Shown here piece after piece: positions 8,021-17,817 of a DNA stretch of 33,426 nt. Numbering within the stretch: position 1 is the stretch's first letter; each line of letters begins with the position of its first letter. Origin of the DNA: Candidatus Sulfopaludibacter sp. SbA3 (GTDB lineage Bacteria > Acidobacteriota > Terriglobia > Bryobacterales > Bryobacteraceae); NCBI GenBank assembly GCA_945861625.1, contig CAMAVI010000036.1, forward strand, positions 1 to 33,426. Reading direction: 5' to 3'. Made by a program: the position numbers and the translations under genes. Under the pieces are notes generated by a model. It was not told where the DNA came from. It was given only the letters and a program-made list of their open reading frames with translations, and did no database searches.

Positions 8021-8719
8021 ATGAACAAACTGTGCGTACTTCTGATTTTGGTTACGCTGGGGGCGCCCGAGCGGGCGCTGGCCGCCATCGGCTGCACTCT
8101 CAGCAACCCGGCCGCCGACCTGAAGTATTTGTATCCGGAGATGACGACATTCAAAGAAGAACTCTCCGAGTTTCCGAAGCTCAAGAATGGCGCCGAGCTT
8201 TTCAAGGCACTGCAGGACCGCCTGGGCAGCGATCTGGACGCAATCTATGAGACCTATGAGACTCCCTATACGGTTTACAGCGTCTTCAAAGGCCAGGAAA
8301 AGACCGGGATCGTTCACGGCGTCAACGTGCGCGGCAAGGGCGGGGTGATCCAGGTATTCCTTTCGCTCGATCCCAAGACGGGCGAGATCCGGAACTTCTT
8401 CTTTCAGCGCCTGGAGAGTCCGGCCGCGCGCGAGCTTCGCGGCAAGGAATTCCGCGGCCAGTTCACCGGTCTGACGCTAGGCGATTTTTACAAGCACGAT
8501 TACTTCGCCGCGGTGGATCCCTCTTCCAAGGCCGATCGCGTGGCAGCGGTCCGCCCACCCAAACTCGAGGCCGGCGGACAGCCGGATTACGTTGCCTCCT
8601 TGCGAGGAATCCGCAAGAATCTGGTCCTGCTGGATCTGTTCGTCTACGGAAGGAAATTCGAGCCGTTTTATGAAAGAGCCAAACAAGCTGCGGGCAAGGC
8701 GAGCGCCGCGAAGGAATAA
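8021..8719 (+). CDS. exported FMN-binding-like periplasmic protein
   Basis: A 232-residue exported protein. After the signal peptide (about 1-21) and an initial Cys-containing segment, residues about 100-165 resemble the FMN-binding (RnfG/NosR N-terminal type) fold: GIVHGVNVRGKGGVIQVFLS, a DPKTGEIRNFFFQRLESPA stretch and a GLTLGDFY ending. No clear SGAT flavinylation motif is visible, so covalent flavin is doubtful. ATG at 8021 lies 5 bases after the barrel gene stop; a GTG at 8012 is also in frame. The tight spacing places it in the same transcript as the barrel and ABC genes. Confidence 0.6.
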   Translation: MNKLCVLLILVTLGAPERALAAIGCTLSNPAADLKYLYPEMTTFKEELSEFPKLKNGAELFKALQDRLGSDLDAIYETYETPYTVYSVFKGQEKTGIVHGVNVRGKGGVIQVFLSLDPKTGEIRNFFFQRLESPAARELRGKEFRGQFTGLTLGDFYKHDYFAAVDPSSKADRVAAVRPPKLEAGGQPDYVASLRGIRKNLVLLDLFVYGRKFEPFYERAKQAAGKASAAKE

Positions 8720-8722
8720 GCC

Positions 8723-9094
8723 ATGAGAACCATCCTGATCTTTGGTGCGTTAATCCTGGTTGTGGGCGGGATGCTGTTGTGGCGCACGCTGCGCCTGCCG
8801 AGCGAATACGGGCGCTTCACGGGAGCGGCGAAAATCGAGGCCACCGACCTGGTCGACAATCCCCAGCAGTTCCAGCGCAAGATGCTTCGCGTGGAAGGTG
8901 AGGTCCGGGATCAGTGCACCTCCATGGGCTGCTACTTCTTCTTCCGCTCGGGAAAGAAAATGCTGCGCGTCGATTTGCAGGAGATCACCATGAACGCACC
9001 CCGCAGAAACGGGCGAATCGCGCGCGTCGAAGGCCAAGTCGTGCCCTTCGGCGACGGCTACCAGTTTGTCGCCAGCGCCGTGGAATTCGATTGA
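8723..9094 (+). CDS. membrane-anchored OB-fold-like protein with CTSMGC motif
   Basis: A 123-residue protein with an N-terminal membrane anchor (residues about 3-20) and a small beta-rich domain. Features are DNPQQFQRKMLRVEGEV, DQCTSMGCYFFF near 63-75 and a VEGQV repeat near the end. Two cysteines four residues apart after an RVEGEV strand recall DUF4920-like OB domains of periplasmic proteins, a family reading I hold only loosely. A metal or redox role is possible. It lies 3 bases after the previous stop and 16 before the permease gene. Confidence 0.62.
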   Translation: MRTILIFGALILVVGGMLLWRTLRLPSEYGRFTGAAKIEATDLVDNPQQFQRKMLRVEGEVRDQCTSMGCYFFFRSGKKMLRVDLQEITMNAPRRNGRIARVEGQVVPFGDGYQFVASAVEFD

Positions 9095-9110
9095 TAAAAG
9101 GAGACCGGAT

Positions 9111-10394
9111 ATGGGAAAAGACACGGCAATGCATCCCTGGGTCCTTCCGCAGTATCTGACCTTGGCGGTGAAAAACCTGCGCCGCCGGCCGGTGCGCACG
9201 ACGCTGACGGTCGCCGGCGTCGCGCTGGCGGTGATGGTGGCCGTGTCGCTCGGCGGATTCATGCTGGGCTACCGGAGTTCTATCGACCGTAGCATCGACA
9301 TGCTGGGCTTCCAGGTCATGATCATGGCCAAGGGCTGTCCCTACGAGGCCGCCACCATGATGCTCAAAGGAGGCACCGGCCTGCTGTATTTGCCGGGAGA
9401 AACCTATCAGAAGGTGAAGGACGACGCCGACATCGAAAGCATCACGCCGATTTTCGTAGGCATCGCACAGAAACAGGGCAGCAGCATTCGCGACGAAGGC
9501 TCGGCCGAAAGTTTCTCGGTGGTGAGCGGCATCGAAGTACCCAGCTACCTCACCATGAAGCCGTGGCTGGCTTTCAAGAAGGGCCCCGGATACGACGGCG
9601 GGCGGTGGTTTACTCCCCACAGCCGGGATGAAGTGGTGATCGGCTATGAGGCCGCCGAGTATGAGCAGCGCAAGATCGGCGACGTCTTCTACGCCTCGAT
9701 CACGCCGGCCGGCTCGCCCGATCTCGCCCTGCACCAGTTCAAGGTGGTTGGCATTCTGGAGCGCACCGGTACGCAGGACGACGGCACCATCTTCCTTCCC
9801 ATCGACGTGGCGCAGGAATACTTCAACCGTCCCGGGCAGTTGACGATCCTGGGTATCAAGCTCAAACAATTCAGCGCATTCAAAATGCGCGAGTTCGAGA
9901 CGCGCTGGCTCAAACTGCCGGAGGTCCAGGTGGTGGGGCTCCAGCAAGTCAAGAATACACTGGTCAGTCTGGTGGCGACGGCCCAGGCCATGATCGCCGC
10001 GGTTGCCGCCATTGCGATCATTGTGGCGCTCATCGGCGTCATCAACACGGTGCTGATGAGCGTGTACGAGCGTACCGCAGAGATCGGCATCATGAAAGCG
10101 CTGGGAGCGCGGCGCGGCAGCGTGTTCCAACTCATCTGGCTGGAGACGCTGATGGTGTGCCTGGCGGGCGCGCTGCTGGGTTCCGTGCTGGCGGTGGCCG
10201 GCACGGGTGTGGTGGAGTGGGCCATCCGGTCTTTGGCCGACTTGGGAGTCTCCGGCCCGGTGGTGCGAATCACGCCGGCCATCCTCGGATACGCCGCCTT
10301 GGGCGCTGTCGTCCTGGGCTTTTTTGCCGGCATGTATCCGGCCTGGCGCGCGGCTTCCATGCGCCCGGTGGAAGCCATCGGCAAGGCGGCCTGA
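9111..10394 (+). CDS. ABC transporter permease, FtsX/MacB type
   Basis: A 427-residue integral membrane protein. TM1 is about residues 31-53, followed by a large periplasmic domain of roughly 230 residues (MacB-PCD-like) and three C-terminal TM helices within the last 140 residues, the standard MacB/FtsX layout. The cytoplasmic loop ERTAEIGIMKALGARR is the hallmark coupling segment. A single Cys in MAKGCPYEAATMMLKGG (about 73-88) follows TM1 and may mark a subfamily. AAAAGGAG lies 8 bases before ATG 9111. The ATPase starts 2 bases after its stop. Such permeases usually drive export or mechanotransmission across the envelope, and the substrate is unknown. Confidence 0.9.
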   Translation: MGKDTAMHPWVLPQYLTLAVKNLRRRPVRTTLTVAGVALAVMVAVSLGGFMLGYRSSIDRSIDMLGFQVMIMAKGCPYEAATMMLKGGTGLLYLPGETYQKVKDDADIESITPIFVGIAQKQGSSIRDEGSAESFSVVSGIEVPSYLTMKPWLAFKKGPGYDGGRWFTPHSRDEVVIGYEAAEYEQRKIGDVFYASITPAGSPDLALHQFKVVGILERTGTQDDGTIFLPIDVAQEYFNRPGQLTILGIKLKQFSAFKMREFETRWLKLPEVQVVGLQQVKNTLVSLVATAQAMIAAVAAIAIIVALIGVINTVLMSVYERTAEIGIMKALGARRGSVFQLIWLETLMVCLAGALLGSVLAVAGTGVVEWAIRSLADLGVSGPVVRITPAILGYAALGAVVLGFFAGMYPAWRAASMRPVEAIGKAA

Positions 10395-10396
10395 AG

Positions 10397-11155
10397 GTGC
10401 AAGAACCAGACATGGCGGGACCGGAGTTGACCGGACCCAACCTGCCGGATCCGATCATTGAAGCACACGGCCTCAAGCGCTATTATCAGCGTGGCAGCGA
10501 GACCGTCAAGGCGCTGGACGGCGTGGATATCAGCATCCGTAGAGGTGAGATCGTTGCGATCCTGGGGCCATCGGGTTCCGGCAAGACGACGCTGGTCAAC
10601 GTGCTTTCCTGTCTGGATGCGCCGACGGAAGGGACGCTGATGGTGGCGGGGCGTTCGGTGGCTGGGCTATCCGAAGACGAACTGGTGGAGGTGCGGCGCG
10701 GTGTTCTAGGATTCGTCTTTCAGCAATTCTCGCTGCTGCCGACACTGACGGTGACGGAAAACGTGGAGCTTCCCCTGATGTTTCTCGGCCGCCGCGCGGA
10801 CCGGAAGAAAACGCGCGAGATTCTGGAGATGGTCGGCCTGGGTAATCGTGCGGACCATCTGCCCCGGGAGCTTTCCGGAGGCCAAATGCAAAGGGTTGCC
10901 ATCGCGAGGGCGCTGATCATGGAACCACAGATCCTGGTCGCCGATGAGCCCACGGGGAACCTGGACAAGACCACGGGTGAGTCGATCATCAAGTTGTTCA
11001 AGCATCTTGCCGCCGATCAGGGCCTTGCGATTCTGATCACGACTCACAACCTGGCCTTCGGCTACCAGGCCGATCGCGTAATCACGCTGGAAGACGGCAA
11101 GATCGTCAAGCAGGAAGAGCGTCACCCGGAACGCACCGATGCGGTACAAACTTGA
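10397..11155 (+). CDS. ABC transporter ATP-binding protein, MacB/LolD type
   Basis: A 252-residue ATPase that powers the adjacent permease. Walker A is GPSGSGKT (57-64), the Q-loop VFQQFS, the signature LSGGQMQR (159-166), Walker B ILVADE (179-184), the D-loop GNLD and the switch His in ITTHN (217). GTG at 10397 is preferred because it follows the permease stop by 2 bases with AAGGCGG upstream; ATG 10412 would remove five residues. It is the last gene of the six-gene operon; a 60-base gap and a new start follow. Confidence 0.92.
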   Translation: MQEPDMAGPELTGPNLPDPIIEAHGLKRYYQRGSETVKALDGVDISIRRGEIVAILGPSGSGKTTLVNVLSCLDAPTEGTLMVAGRSVAGLSEDELVEVRRGVLGFVFQQFSLLPTLTVTENVELPLMFLGRRADRKKTREILEMVGLGNRADHLPRELSGGQMQRVAIARALIMEPQILVADEPTGNLDKTTGESIIKLFKHLAADQGLAILITTHNLAFGYQADRVITLEDGKIVKQEERHPERTDAVQT

Positions 11156-11216
11156 CTCCCCATTTCGAAGTCTCCATTTTCACCATTGAGATGCCGCGTT
11201 AGAATAAAAGCGGATC

Positions 11217-11594
11217 ATGCTGCGCTATATCAGTGCCGGCCTTTTACTGGCGGGCGGGGTTCTCATCGCCGCGCCCGCGCCCGTCACCTTTACCAAGGAT
11301 GTACAGCCGATTCTTGCCAAGCATTGCCAGAGTTGCCACAGCCCCGGGCAGGTTGCGCCGATCTCGTTACTCACCTATCAAGCCACGCGGCCCTGGGCGG
11401 CCAAAATCAAGGAACTGGTCTCAGCCAAGAAAATGCCTCCCGTTGTGGGCACTGCGCACTACACCGTTCTCACGCGAGGCGAAGGTCTCACGCAAGGCGA
11501 AATCAACACGCTCGTCAAATGGGTGGACGAGGGCGCGATTGAGGGCATAGCGGGCGGAGCCAAAGGCACGCCCGCGGGCAAAGGCAAAAAGTAG
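11217..11594 (+). CDS. exported monoheme c-type cytochrome (CxSCH/KMPP type)
   Basis: A 125-residue exported protein: signal peptide about 1-19, heme attachment CQSCH at 37-41, and a Met in KMPP at about 73 as likely distal ligand. The phrases FTKDVQPILAKHCQSCHSPG and APISLLTYQATRPWA are typical of the heme domains attached to acidobacterial and planctomycete oxidoreductases; here it stands alone. The C-terminal tail is Lys/Gly-rich. It should carry electrons in the periplasm. It may follow the ABC operon, but 61 bases separate them. Confidence 0.85.
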   Translation: MLRYISAGLLLAGGVLIAAPAPVTFTKDVQPILAKHCQSCHSPGQVAPISLLTYQATRPWAAKIKELVSAKKMPPVVGTAHYTVLTRGEGLTQGEINTLVKWVDEGAIEGIAGGAKGTPAGKGKK

Positions 11595-11612
11595 GAAGCG
11601 GCTCGGTGAAAA

Positions 11613-11912
11613 CTACTGCTTGCCGAAATTCTTGACAAGGTAGTTCACGATCGTATCGAACTCCTCATCGGAAGCGCGGGCGCCGCGGGCAGCCATCTTG
11701 TCGACGATATCATCCCATTCGTCCTTCGATAGCTTCTTTTCCGTAACGCGCGTCAGATTGTGGCATGTGGTGCACACAGTCGACAGCAGTTCCTTGCCGG
11801 GACCGGCCGGCAGATTATCCTGCGCGGGCGCCTGGGGAACCAGCACGAGCGGCATCAGGATCGCAGCAAGCTTCGCTCGCTTAACGATCGTCTTGGAGAT
11901 TTGCGAAGTCAT
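11613..11912 (-). CDS. small exported c-type cytochrome
   Basis: A 99-residue exported cytochrome. It has a signal peptide (about 1-30), CTTCH at 47-51 and a possible Met ligand at about 73 (DKMAARGARA). The phrase CTTCHNLTRVTEKKLSKDEW and the ending FDTIVNYLVKNFG are typical of small quinoprotein-associated heme domains. In-frame ATGs at 11930 and 11963 also exist; 11912 gives the best signal peptide and has GGAG 12 bases upstream. It converges on the preceding cytochrome gene and is divergent from the solute-binding protein, with a short shared promoter region. Confidence 0.8.
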   Translation of the reverse strand: MTSQISKTIVKRAKLAAILMPLVLVPQAPAQDNLPAGPGKELLSTVCTTCHNLTRVTEKKLSKDEWDDIVDKMAARGARASDEEFDTIVNYLVKNFGKQ

Positions 11913-11991
11913 TGGTGTGAGTTGCTCCATGGACAAGAAGTTTATCAAATTTTGGACTCCCATGAGTGGGCCTTGCTCCGGACAGGTGCCC

Positions 11992-11997
11992 TATAAT
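11992..11997 (+). promoter_or_regulatory. -10 box for a probably leaderless solute-binding-protein mRNA
   Basis: A perfect TATAAT ends 6 bases before the ATG at 12004, so transcription would begin at or next to the start codon, and no ribosome-binding site is visible. A TTGCTC at 11973-11978 is too close to act as a normal -35. Confidence 0.45.
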
Positions 11998-12003
11998 CGT
12001 GCA

Positions 12004-12798
12004 ATGGACACGATGGCACGTATACTCAGCGCATTCCTCGTCGCGATTCTGGCCGTCGCGCCGTTGGCGGCGCAGAATCCGCTGGCACCCACGGGCACTT
12101 TGCGGGCGGCTTTTCTGGGGACGAACCCGTCGCTGGGCCGAGTGGACGCCAAGACCGGGTCCGTGACCGGGCCGGTCGCGGATATGGTGAAGGAACTGGC
12201 ACGGCGCATGGGCGTGCCCTATGCGCTGATTCCGGTTCCCGATGCGCGCGTGGTAGCCGAGCGTGTGCTCAACAACACCGCCGACCTTGGCTTCATGGCC
12301 TACAACGCGGGGCGCGCCAAGGAGGTCGATTTCACCGAGGCTTGGCTGCTGATGCCCAATAGCTTTCTGGTGCGCGCCGATTCGCCCATCCAGAAAGTGG
12401 AAGACGCGGACAAGACGGGCGTGAAGATCATCGCCGCGAAAAACGACACGCAGGATGTTTATCTGAGCGCGCACCTCAAGAACACCAGCGTAACTCCCGT
12501 GCCCAAAGTGCCCGAGAGAGACGAAGTCCAGAGCCTGTTACTGGGCGGGAAGATCGACGCGCTGGCGGCCAACCGGCAACGGCTGTTCGATATCGCGGGC
12601 GACGACAACCGCCTGCGCATCGTAGCGGACGATTTCTTTGTCGCCGGACAAGCGATTGCCATTACCAAGGGAGACGCGTCGCGAATCGCTGCGCTGAACA
12701 AACTGGTTGAGGAAATCTTGACGACCGATACCGTGAAGAGTTCCATCGACCGCGCCGGTCTGCGCGGAGTGTATCCGGCGAAGCCCAAGGGGCATTAA
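12004..12798 (+). CDS. exported family-3 type solute-binding protein
   Basis: A 264-residue periplasmic binding protein: signal peptide about 1-23, then a two-lobed family-3 (amino-acid/polar solute) pattern. GTLRAAFLGTNPSLG forms the first strand, followed by GPVADMVKELARRMGVPY, ADLGFMAYNAGRAKEVDFTE and a late FFVAGQAIAITKGD. No ABC permease or ATPase for uptake adjoins it, so it may serve a distant transporter or act as a sensor. ATG 12013 is an alternative start. It converges on the DinB-like gene with 2 bases between stops. Confidence 0.85.
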   Translation: MDTMARILSAFLVAILAVAPLAAQNPLAPTGTLRAAFLGTNPSLGRVDAKTGSVTGPVADMVKELARRMGVPYALIPVPDARVVAERVLNNTADLGFMAYNAGRAKEVDFTEAWLLMPNSFLVRADSPIQKVEDADKTGVKIIAAKNDTQDVYLSAHLKNTSVTPVPKVPERDEVQSLLLGGKIDALAANRQRLFDIAGDDNRLRIVADDFFVAGQAIAITKGDASRIAALNKLVEEILTTDTVKSSIDRAGLRGVYPAKPKGH

Positions 12799-12800
12799 CC

Positions 12801-13295
12801 CTAGTCGAATTCCCGGCGCGGAGCGGCCTGGCCGGCTCCGACGCGGCCCGCCGTAATTTCCGCCACCGAATAATTTTCCGGACGCACGGGATACCCGGCC
12901 ATGCGCCGCAGGAGAGCAATCTGGCCAGTGTGCGTCAACGCATCGGCGATGGCTCCCTGGAACAGCTTCTCCGCGGTCACGGCGCTGGTGTCCGGCGCGG
13001 CGAGGCGCTGGTCCAGTTTTTCGATGGCCTGATGAAAACGCGCGATCTCCCGGGGCCACGGCAAAGGCTCGGAATTCTGCCACGCCTGGCGGCCTTCCAC
13101 CTGCGTCAGAGCCCAGTCCATCAGATCGCCGACGTGAGCGAGAATCTGCCCGGGAGTGCGTCCCGAACCGGCTGCCGCAAAGTCGCCAAACTCCGCCGGG
13201 GTATCGCGCAGCACTTTCCCCAGTCGGTAAGCGAGCGTGGCAAGGGCATGACGGATGGCGAGGTTCATGGCGTGGGGTTGCGAGTCAGCTCCCAT
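12801..13295 (-). CDS. DinB-like four-helix protein
   Basis: A 164-residue helical protein of the DinB/YfiT-like superfamily, usually a metal-binding four-helix bundle acting as a thiol-dependent transferase or of unknown role. RTPGQILAHVGDLMDWAL supplies His 54 and DALTHTGQIALLRRMAGYPV supplies His 122, the usual positions of metal ligands. The start at 13295 is chosen because GAAGG lies 7 bases upstream; ATG 13268 is the alternative. Substrate unknown. Confidence 0.75.
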   Translation of the reverse strand: MGADSQPHAMNLAIRHALATLAYRLGKVLRDTPAEFGDFAAAGSGRTPGQILAHVGDLMDWALTQVEGRQAWQNSEPLPWPREIARFHQAIEKLDQRLAAPDTSAVTAEKLFQGAIADALTHTGQIALLRRMAGYPVRPENYSVAEITAGRVGAGQAAPRREFD

Positions 13296-13334
13296 TCTAA
13301 GCCTTCGTAGGAGCGGTCACCGTACGCTTCGGCG

Positions 13335-13396
13335 CCGCTCGCTCACTCATCGCGGTTCGGTGTGCGCGGATCAAAACCGCGACGATAACGGAGCGG
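13335..13396. repeat. REP-like palindromic intergenic element, copy 1
   Basis: A nested inverted repeat. The outer arms CCGCTC (13335-13340) and GAGCGG (13391-13396) enclose an inner perfect 8-bp stem TCGCGGTT (13350-13357) / AACCGCGA (13375-13382). The same arrangement with the same arms, the shared CGGTGT loop start and a near-identical right spacer (CGATAACG here, CGGTAACG there) recurs at 27737-27797. It lies between the DinB-like gene and a small ORF. The core resembles a repeat family I recall from Solibacter genomes, but this was not checked. Confidence 0.75.
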
Positions 13397-13459
13397 TACG
13401 CGCCGGTTCCTCTTACGTATGGATTACGGTTTCAGTGAGAATCCGTATGCAGGAGTTGT

Positions 13460-15425
<1,966 letters not shown>

Positions 15426-15493
15426 CAGCATGGTCTCGGTAGCATGGCCTAAGTACCCCATGTATTTCTGCCGATAGGAAAGTGGAAACCCTT

Positions 15494-16240
15494 ATGTCAG
15501 CCCCTCTTGCCGGAAACTTTCAAGACCACTACGTAGTACTCGATGTCAAGCCGACGGCCGGCGCCGAGGCGATTCAGCTCGCCTACACGCGGTTGGCGCA
15601 GAAGTACCACCCCAGCAATCCCGACACGGGAGACAAAGAGAAGTTCGATGACCTTAACCTGGCCTACGAAATTCTGTCCCAGCCGGACCTGCGCAAGCAG
15701 TTCGACAAGCTGAAAGGGATTGGCGAGGAGAACGCGCCTCCCAAGTTCACAGGTCTTCCGTTCTTTAGTTCGATGGGACGGGAAAACGGATTGCGGGCCG
15801 CGCTTCTTTCCGTGCTCTACGACCGGCGGCGGCAGAGACCATTTGCCCCCAGCTTGTCCGTGCGGCACGTGGAAAGTATCGTCTCGGCCACCCTGGAGGA
15901 AATGACCTTCGTCCTGTGGTATCTGAAGGAGCGGAAATGGGTGATCAGCGATGACAAGAGCAGCCTGCAAATCACCGCGAACGGGATGGAGTTCCTGGAA
16001 AAGAACCCTCCTTCGGCCGATCTCGTCATGCCGCTGATCAAACCGAGCGGACTGATGACGTCGGATTCCGTGGAGGAGGAAGACGGAAACGCGGAAACCG
16101 GAGAGTGGCCGGCCACCGAAGCCGATCAAATCGCCGAGGACACGATGGAAGAATCCGAACTGGTCAGCGTATCGTCCACGGTGGAAGATCCGCAACAGCG
16201 GGCAAATCTCAACCGCATCCTTTCCCGCGGCGGCGATTGA
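15494..16240 (+). CDS. DnaJ-domain protein with HPS in place of HPD
   Basis: A 248-residue protein. Residues 11-75 form a J domain (DHYVVLDVKPTAGAEAIQLA, RLAQKYHPSNPDTGD, FDDLNLAYEILSQPDLRKQF). The HPD tripeptide that activates DnaK reads HPS at 39-41, so classical co-chaperone activity is doubtful. Residues about 95-185 form a helical segment with a winged-helix flavour (SIVSATLEEMTFVLWYLKER, KWVISDDKSSLQITANGMEF); the C-terminal 60 residues are acidic and probably disordered. ATG 15494 is chosen; GTG 15482 would add METL. It is divergent from guaB. Confidence 0.82.
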   Translation: MSAPLAGNFQDHYVVLDVKPTAGAEAIQLAYTRLAQKYHPSNPDTGDKEKFDDLNLAYEILSQPDLRKQFDKLKGIGEENAPPKFTGLPFFSSMGRENGLRAALLSVLYDRRRQRPFAPSLSVRHVESIVSATLEEMTFVLWYLKERKWVISDDKSSLQITANGMEFLEKNPPSADLVMPLIKPSGLMTSDSVEEEDGNAETGEWPATEADQIAEDTMEESELVSVSSTVEDPQQRANLNRILSRGGD

Positions 16241-16253
16241 GCGAGCCCGTGCG

Positions 16254-17033
16254 TTAATTGCCTTCGCACTTGCCGCCCGGGCAGCGGTTGTTTTCCTCGC
16301 AGTTGTATTCGAACAGGCCCACTTTGTCCCACTCCGGCTTGGCCTTGACTTCAAATTCCTGCGACCACGGCCGGGTGAAGATCTTGGGGTCGTCAATCTG
16401 GAGCACGTAGGAAATGGTGTCCTTGTCTTTCCACTGCAAGCGCTCCGTGGTGACCAGCGCGTCGCTGTGCATGCGGAACTCTTTAGGATTCGTGTAATAG
16501 TAGTCGTCCAGCACCCAGCGCCGGAAGTTGTTGGTCTCAATCACCAGCGTGTCGCCTTCCCAATGACCCACCGGATCGCCGTAGAACATGGGCTCCAGAT
16601 CCTTGCGGTGCGGACGGCCGTCCAAGGGAATAAGGCGAGCCATGTGCTGGAATTCATGCACCATCGTCAGATGCGTCTTGCTCTGCGAAAACTGCATGGC
16701 ATTCGCGGTCAGCATATTGCCCGGGAAACCGGCGGGCATGCAGAAGTCGCGAGGCTCATCGTGCCGTGGGACACCGGTGCGCGGTTCCAAGAACGCTTCG
16801 CCGCCGGGTTTCAATGGCGCGAAATTCTTGCGGTCAAAGATGGTGGCCGAGCCCTTCCCCTTCTCGGCTCCCGGCAGTTGCGTGGGCCACTGAAAAATGC
16901 CCGTGAAATCGGGCTTCCCATCCGCCATGCGGGGGATCGCCGAGGCTCCTGAAGCGCCACCGGACTGGCCCAACGCGGGCAGCGCCAAGGCCGCCCATAA
17001 AGTTGCCGTCAAGATTCCCCTGCAGGTTCTCAT
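16254..17033 (-). CDS. exported protein of a family common in Acidobacteriota, function unknown
   Basis: A 259-residue secreted protein with a signal peptide (about 1-22, ending LPALGQ). It has the hallmarks of a lineage-expanded family: PRMADGKPDFTGIF, DEPRDFCMPAGFPG, MVHEFQHMARLIPLDGRPH, GDPVGHWEGDTLVIETNNF and a late VEDP-like IDDPKIFTRPW. A Cys-rich tail (NCEENNRCPGGKC) follows. No enzymatic role is known to me. GGGAG lies 8 bases before ATG 17033. It follows the DUF6152-like gene by 22 bases and is probably co-transcribed. Confidence 0.85.
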   Translation of the reverse strand: MRTCRGILTATLWAALALPALGQSGGASGASAIPRMADGKPDFTGIFQWPTQLPGAEKGKGSATIFDRKNFAPLKPGGEAFLEPRTGVPRHDEPRDFCMPAGFPGNMLTANAMQFSQSKTHLTMVHEFQHMARLIPLDGRPHRKDLEPMFYGDPVGHWEGDTLVIETNNFRRWVLDDYYYTNPKEFRMHSDALVTTERLQWKDKDTISYVLQIDDPKIFTRPWSQEFEVKAKPEWDKVGLFEYNCEENNRCPGGKCEGN

Positions 17034-17055
17034 TGCTTTCACTCCCGGTAACAAA

Positions 17056-17463
17056 CTAGGGTTTCGTCGGATCGTTCGCCTGGCCGGCGGTGAACACCAT
17101 TCTGCCATCAGGGTACGTGACTTTCGCGCCAAACCCGTTGGTGGACCCGTCCTTGGCTTTAAAACCATCGACGGTAATGGTGGCGCCGATCTGCAGCGCG
17201 CTCTTCATGATGCCGCGGCGCATCAACTGGCCCGGAGCGCCGCCGGAAAACGCGTAGTTGACCACTTTGCCGTCGTCGCCCTTCACGTCGACGTAATACC
17301 AAACGTGAGGATTCTGCCACTCGACTTTGGTGATGACGCCAACCACCCTAACCGGCTTGGTCTCGTCGTACTCAGCCGAAAAAGAATGGTGCGCCAGCAT
17401 GGGCGCGGCGGCGGTCAGGACTAAACTCAGAACTAAACCCAGGAAAAGAAAAGGTCGGATCAT
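17056..17463 (-). CDS. DUF6152-like exported protein
   Basis: A 135-residue exported protein. Signal peptide about 1-24, mature start near HHSFSAEYDETKPV, then a beta-rich domain with VVGVITKVEWQNPHVWYYVD. This pattern matches the DUF6152 family as I remember it, a small periplasmic OB-like protein of unknown role that often precedes the GHWEGDTLV family, as it does here. ATG 17463 is chosen with GGGTG 5 bases upstream; ATG 17481 is also in frame. Confidence 0.85.
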   Translation of the reverse strand: MIRPFLFLGLVLSLVLTAAAPMLAHHSFSAEYDETKPVRVVGVITKVEWQNPHVWYYVDVKGDDGKVVNYAFSGGAPGQLMRRGIMKSALQIGATITVDGFKAKDGSTNGFGAKVTYPDGRMVFTAGQANDPTKP

Positions 17464-17817
17464 AGTTTCACCCACACTCATTCGCAGATTAACCCGCCCG
17501 CGCCGGGTTGTCAATGAAGGAAGCGGCGAAGCGGCGAAGGGAGCGGCGACCATAGTGGGGGGGCAGCGGCCAAAAACAGCGGGGCACAAGGGAGCACTGT
17601 CGCCAGCACTCCCCAGCTATAGCCGAGGGTCGTGATGTTCAGCACATCCTGCACGGCGCGCCGCCACGGAACCTTGGCACTGCGGGTAACTTTCTGGGGC
17701 CCTGCGAGTAACTTTCTGGCGCAAGACTCCATAAACCTGTTTAACGCCAACACCGCTTTCATCACGCCTGAAAATATGCTTTACTTGAGTACCATTTTCG
17801 GAGCTTAAGGAGCGTAT
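17464..17817. other. intergenic stretch with 22-bp tandem repeat, no gene recognised
   Basis: About 350 bases between divergent genes. GCGAAGCG-like short repeats occur at 17520-17555. Two copies of CTGCGRGTAACTTTCTGG, at 17680-17697 and 17702-17719, are spaced 22 bp apart; on the minus strand they read CCAGAAAGTTACYCGCAG. Tandem sites of this sort occur in IS21-type element ends, but no transposase is nearby. A weak reading frame on the minus strand has no ribosome site or family features. Confidence 0.4.

Noticed and set aside
17511..17765. 84-codon minus-strand frame before the oxygenase gene
   Set aside because: No ribosome site; it spans the tandem repeats and is not protein-like in its second half.
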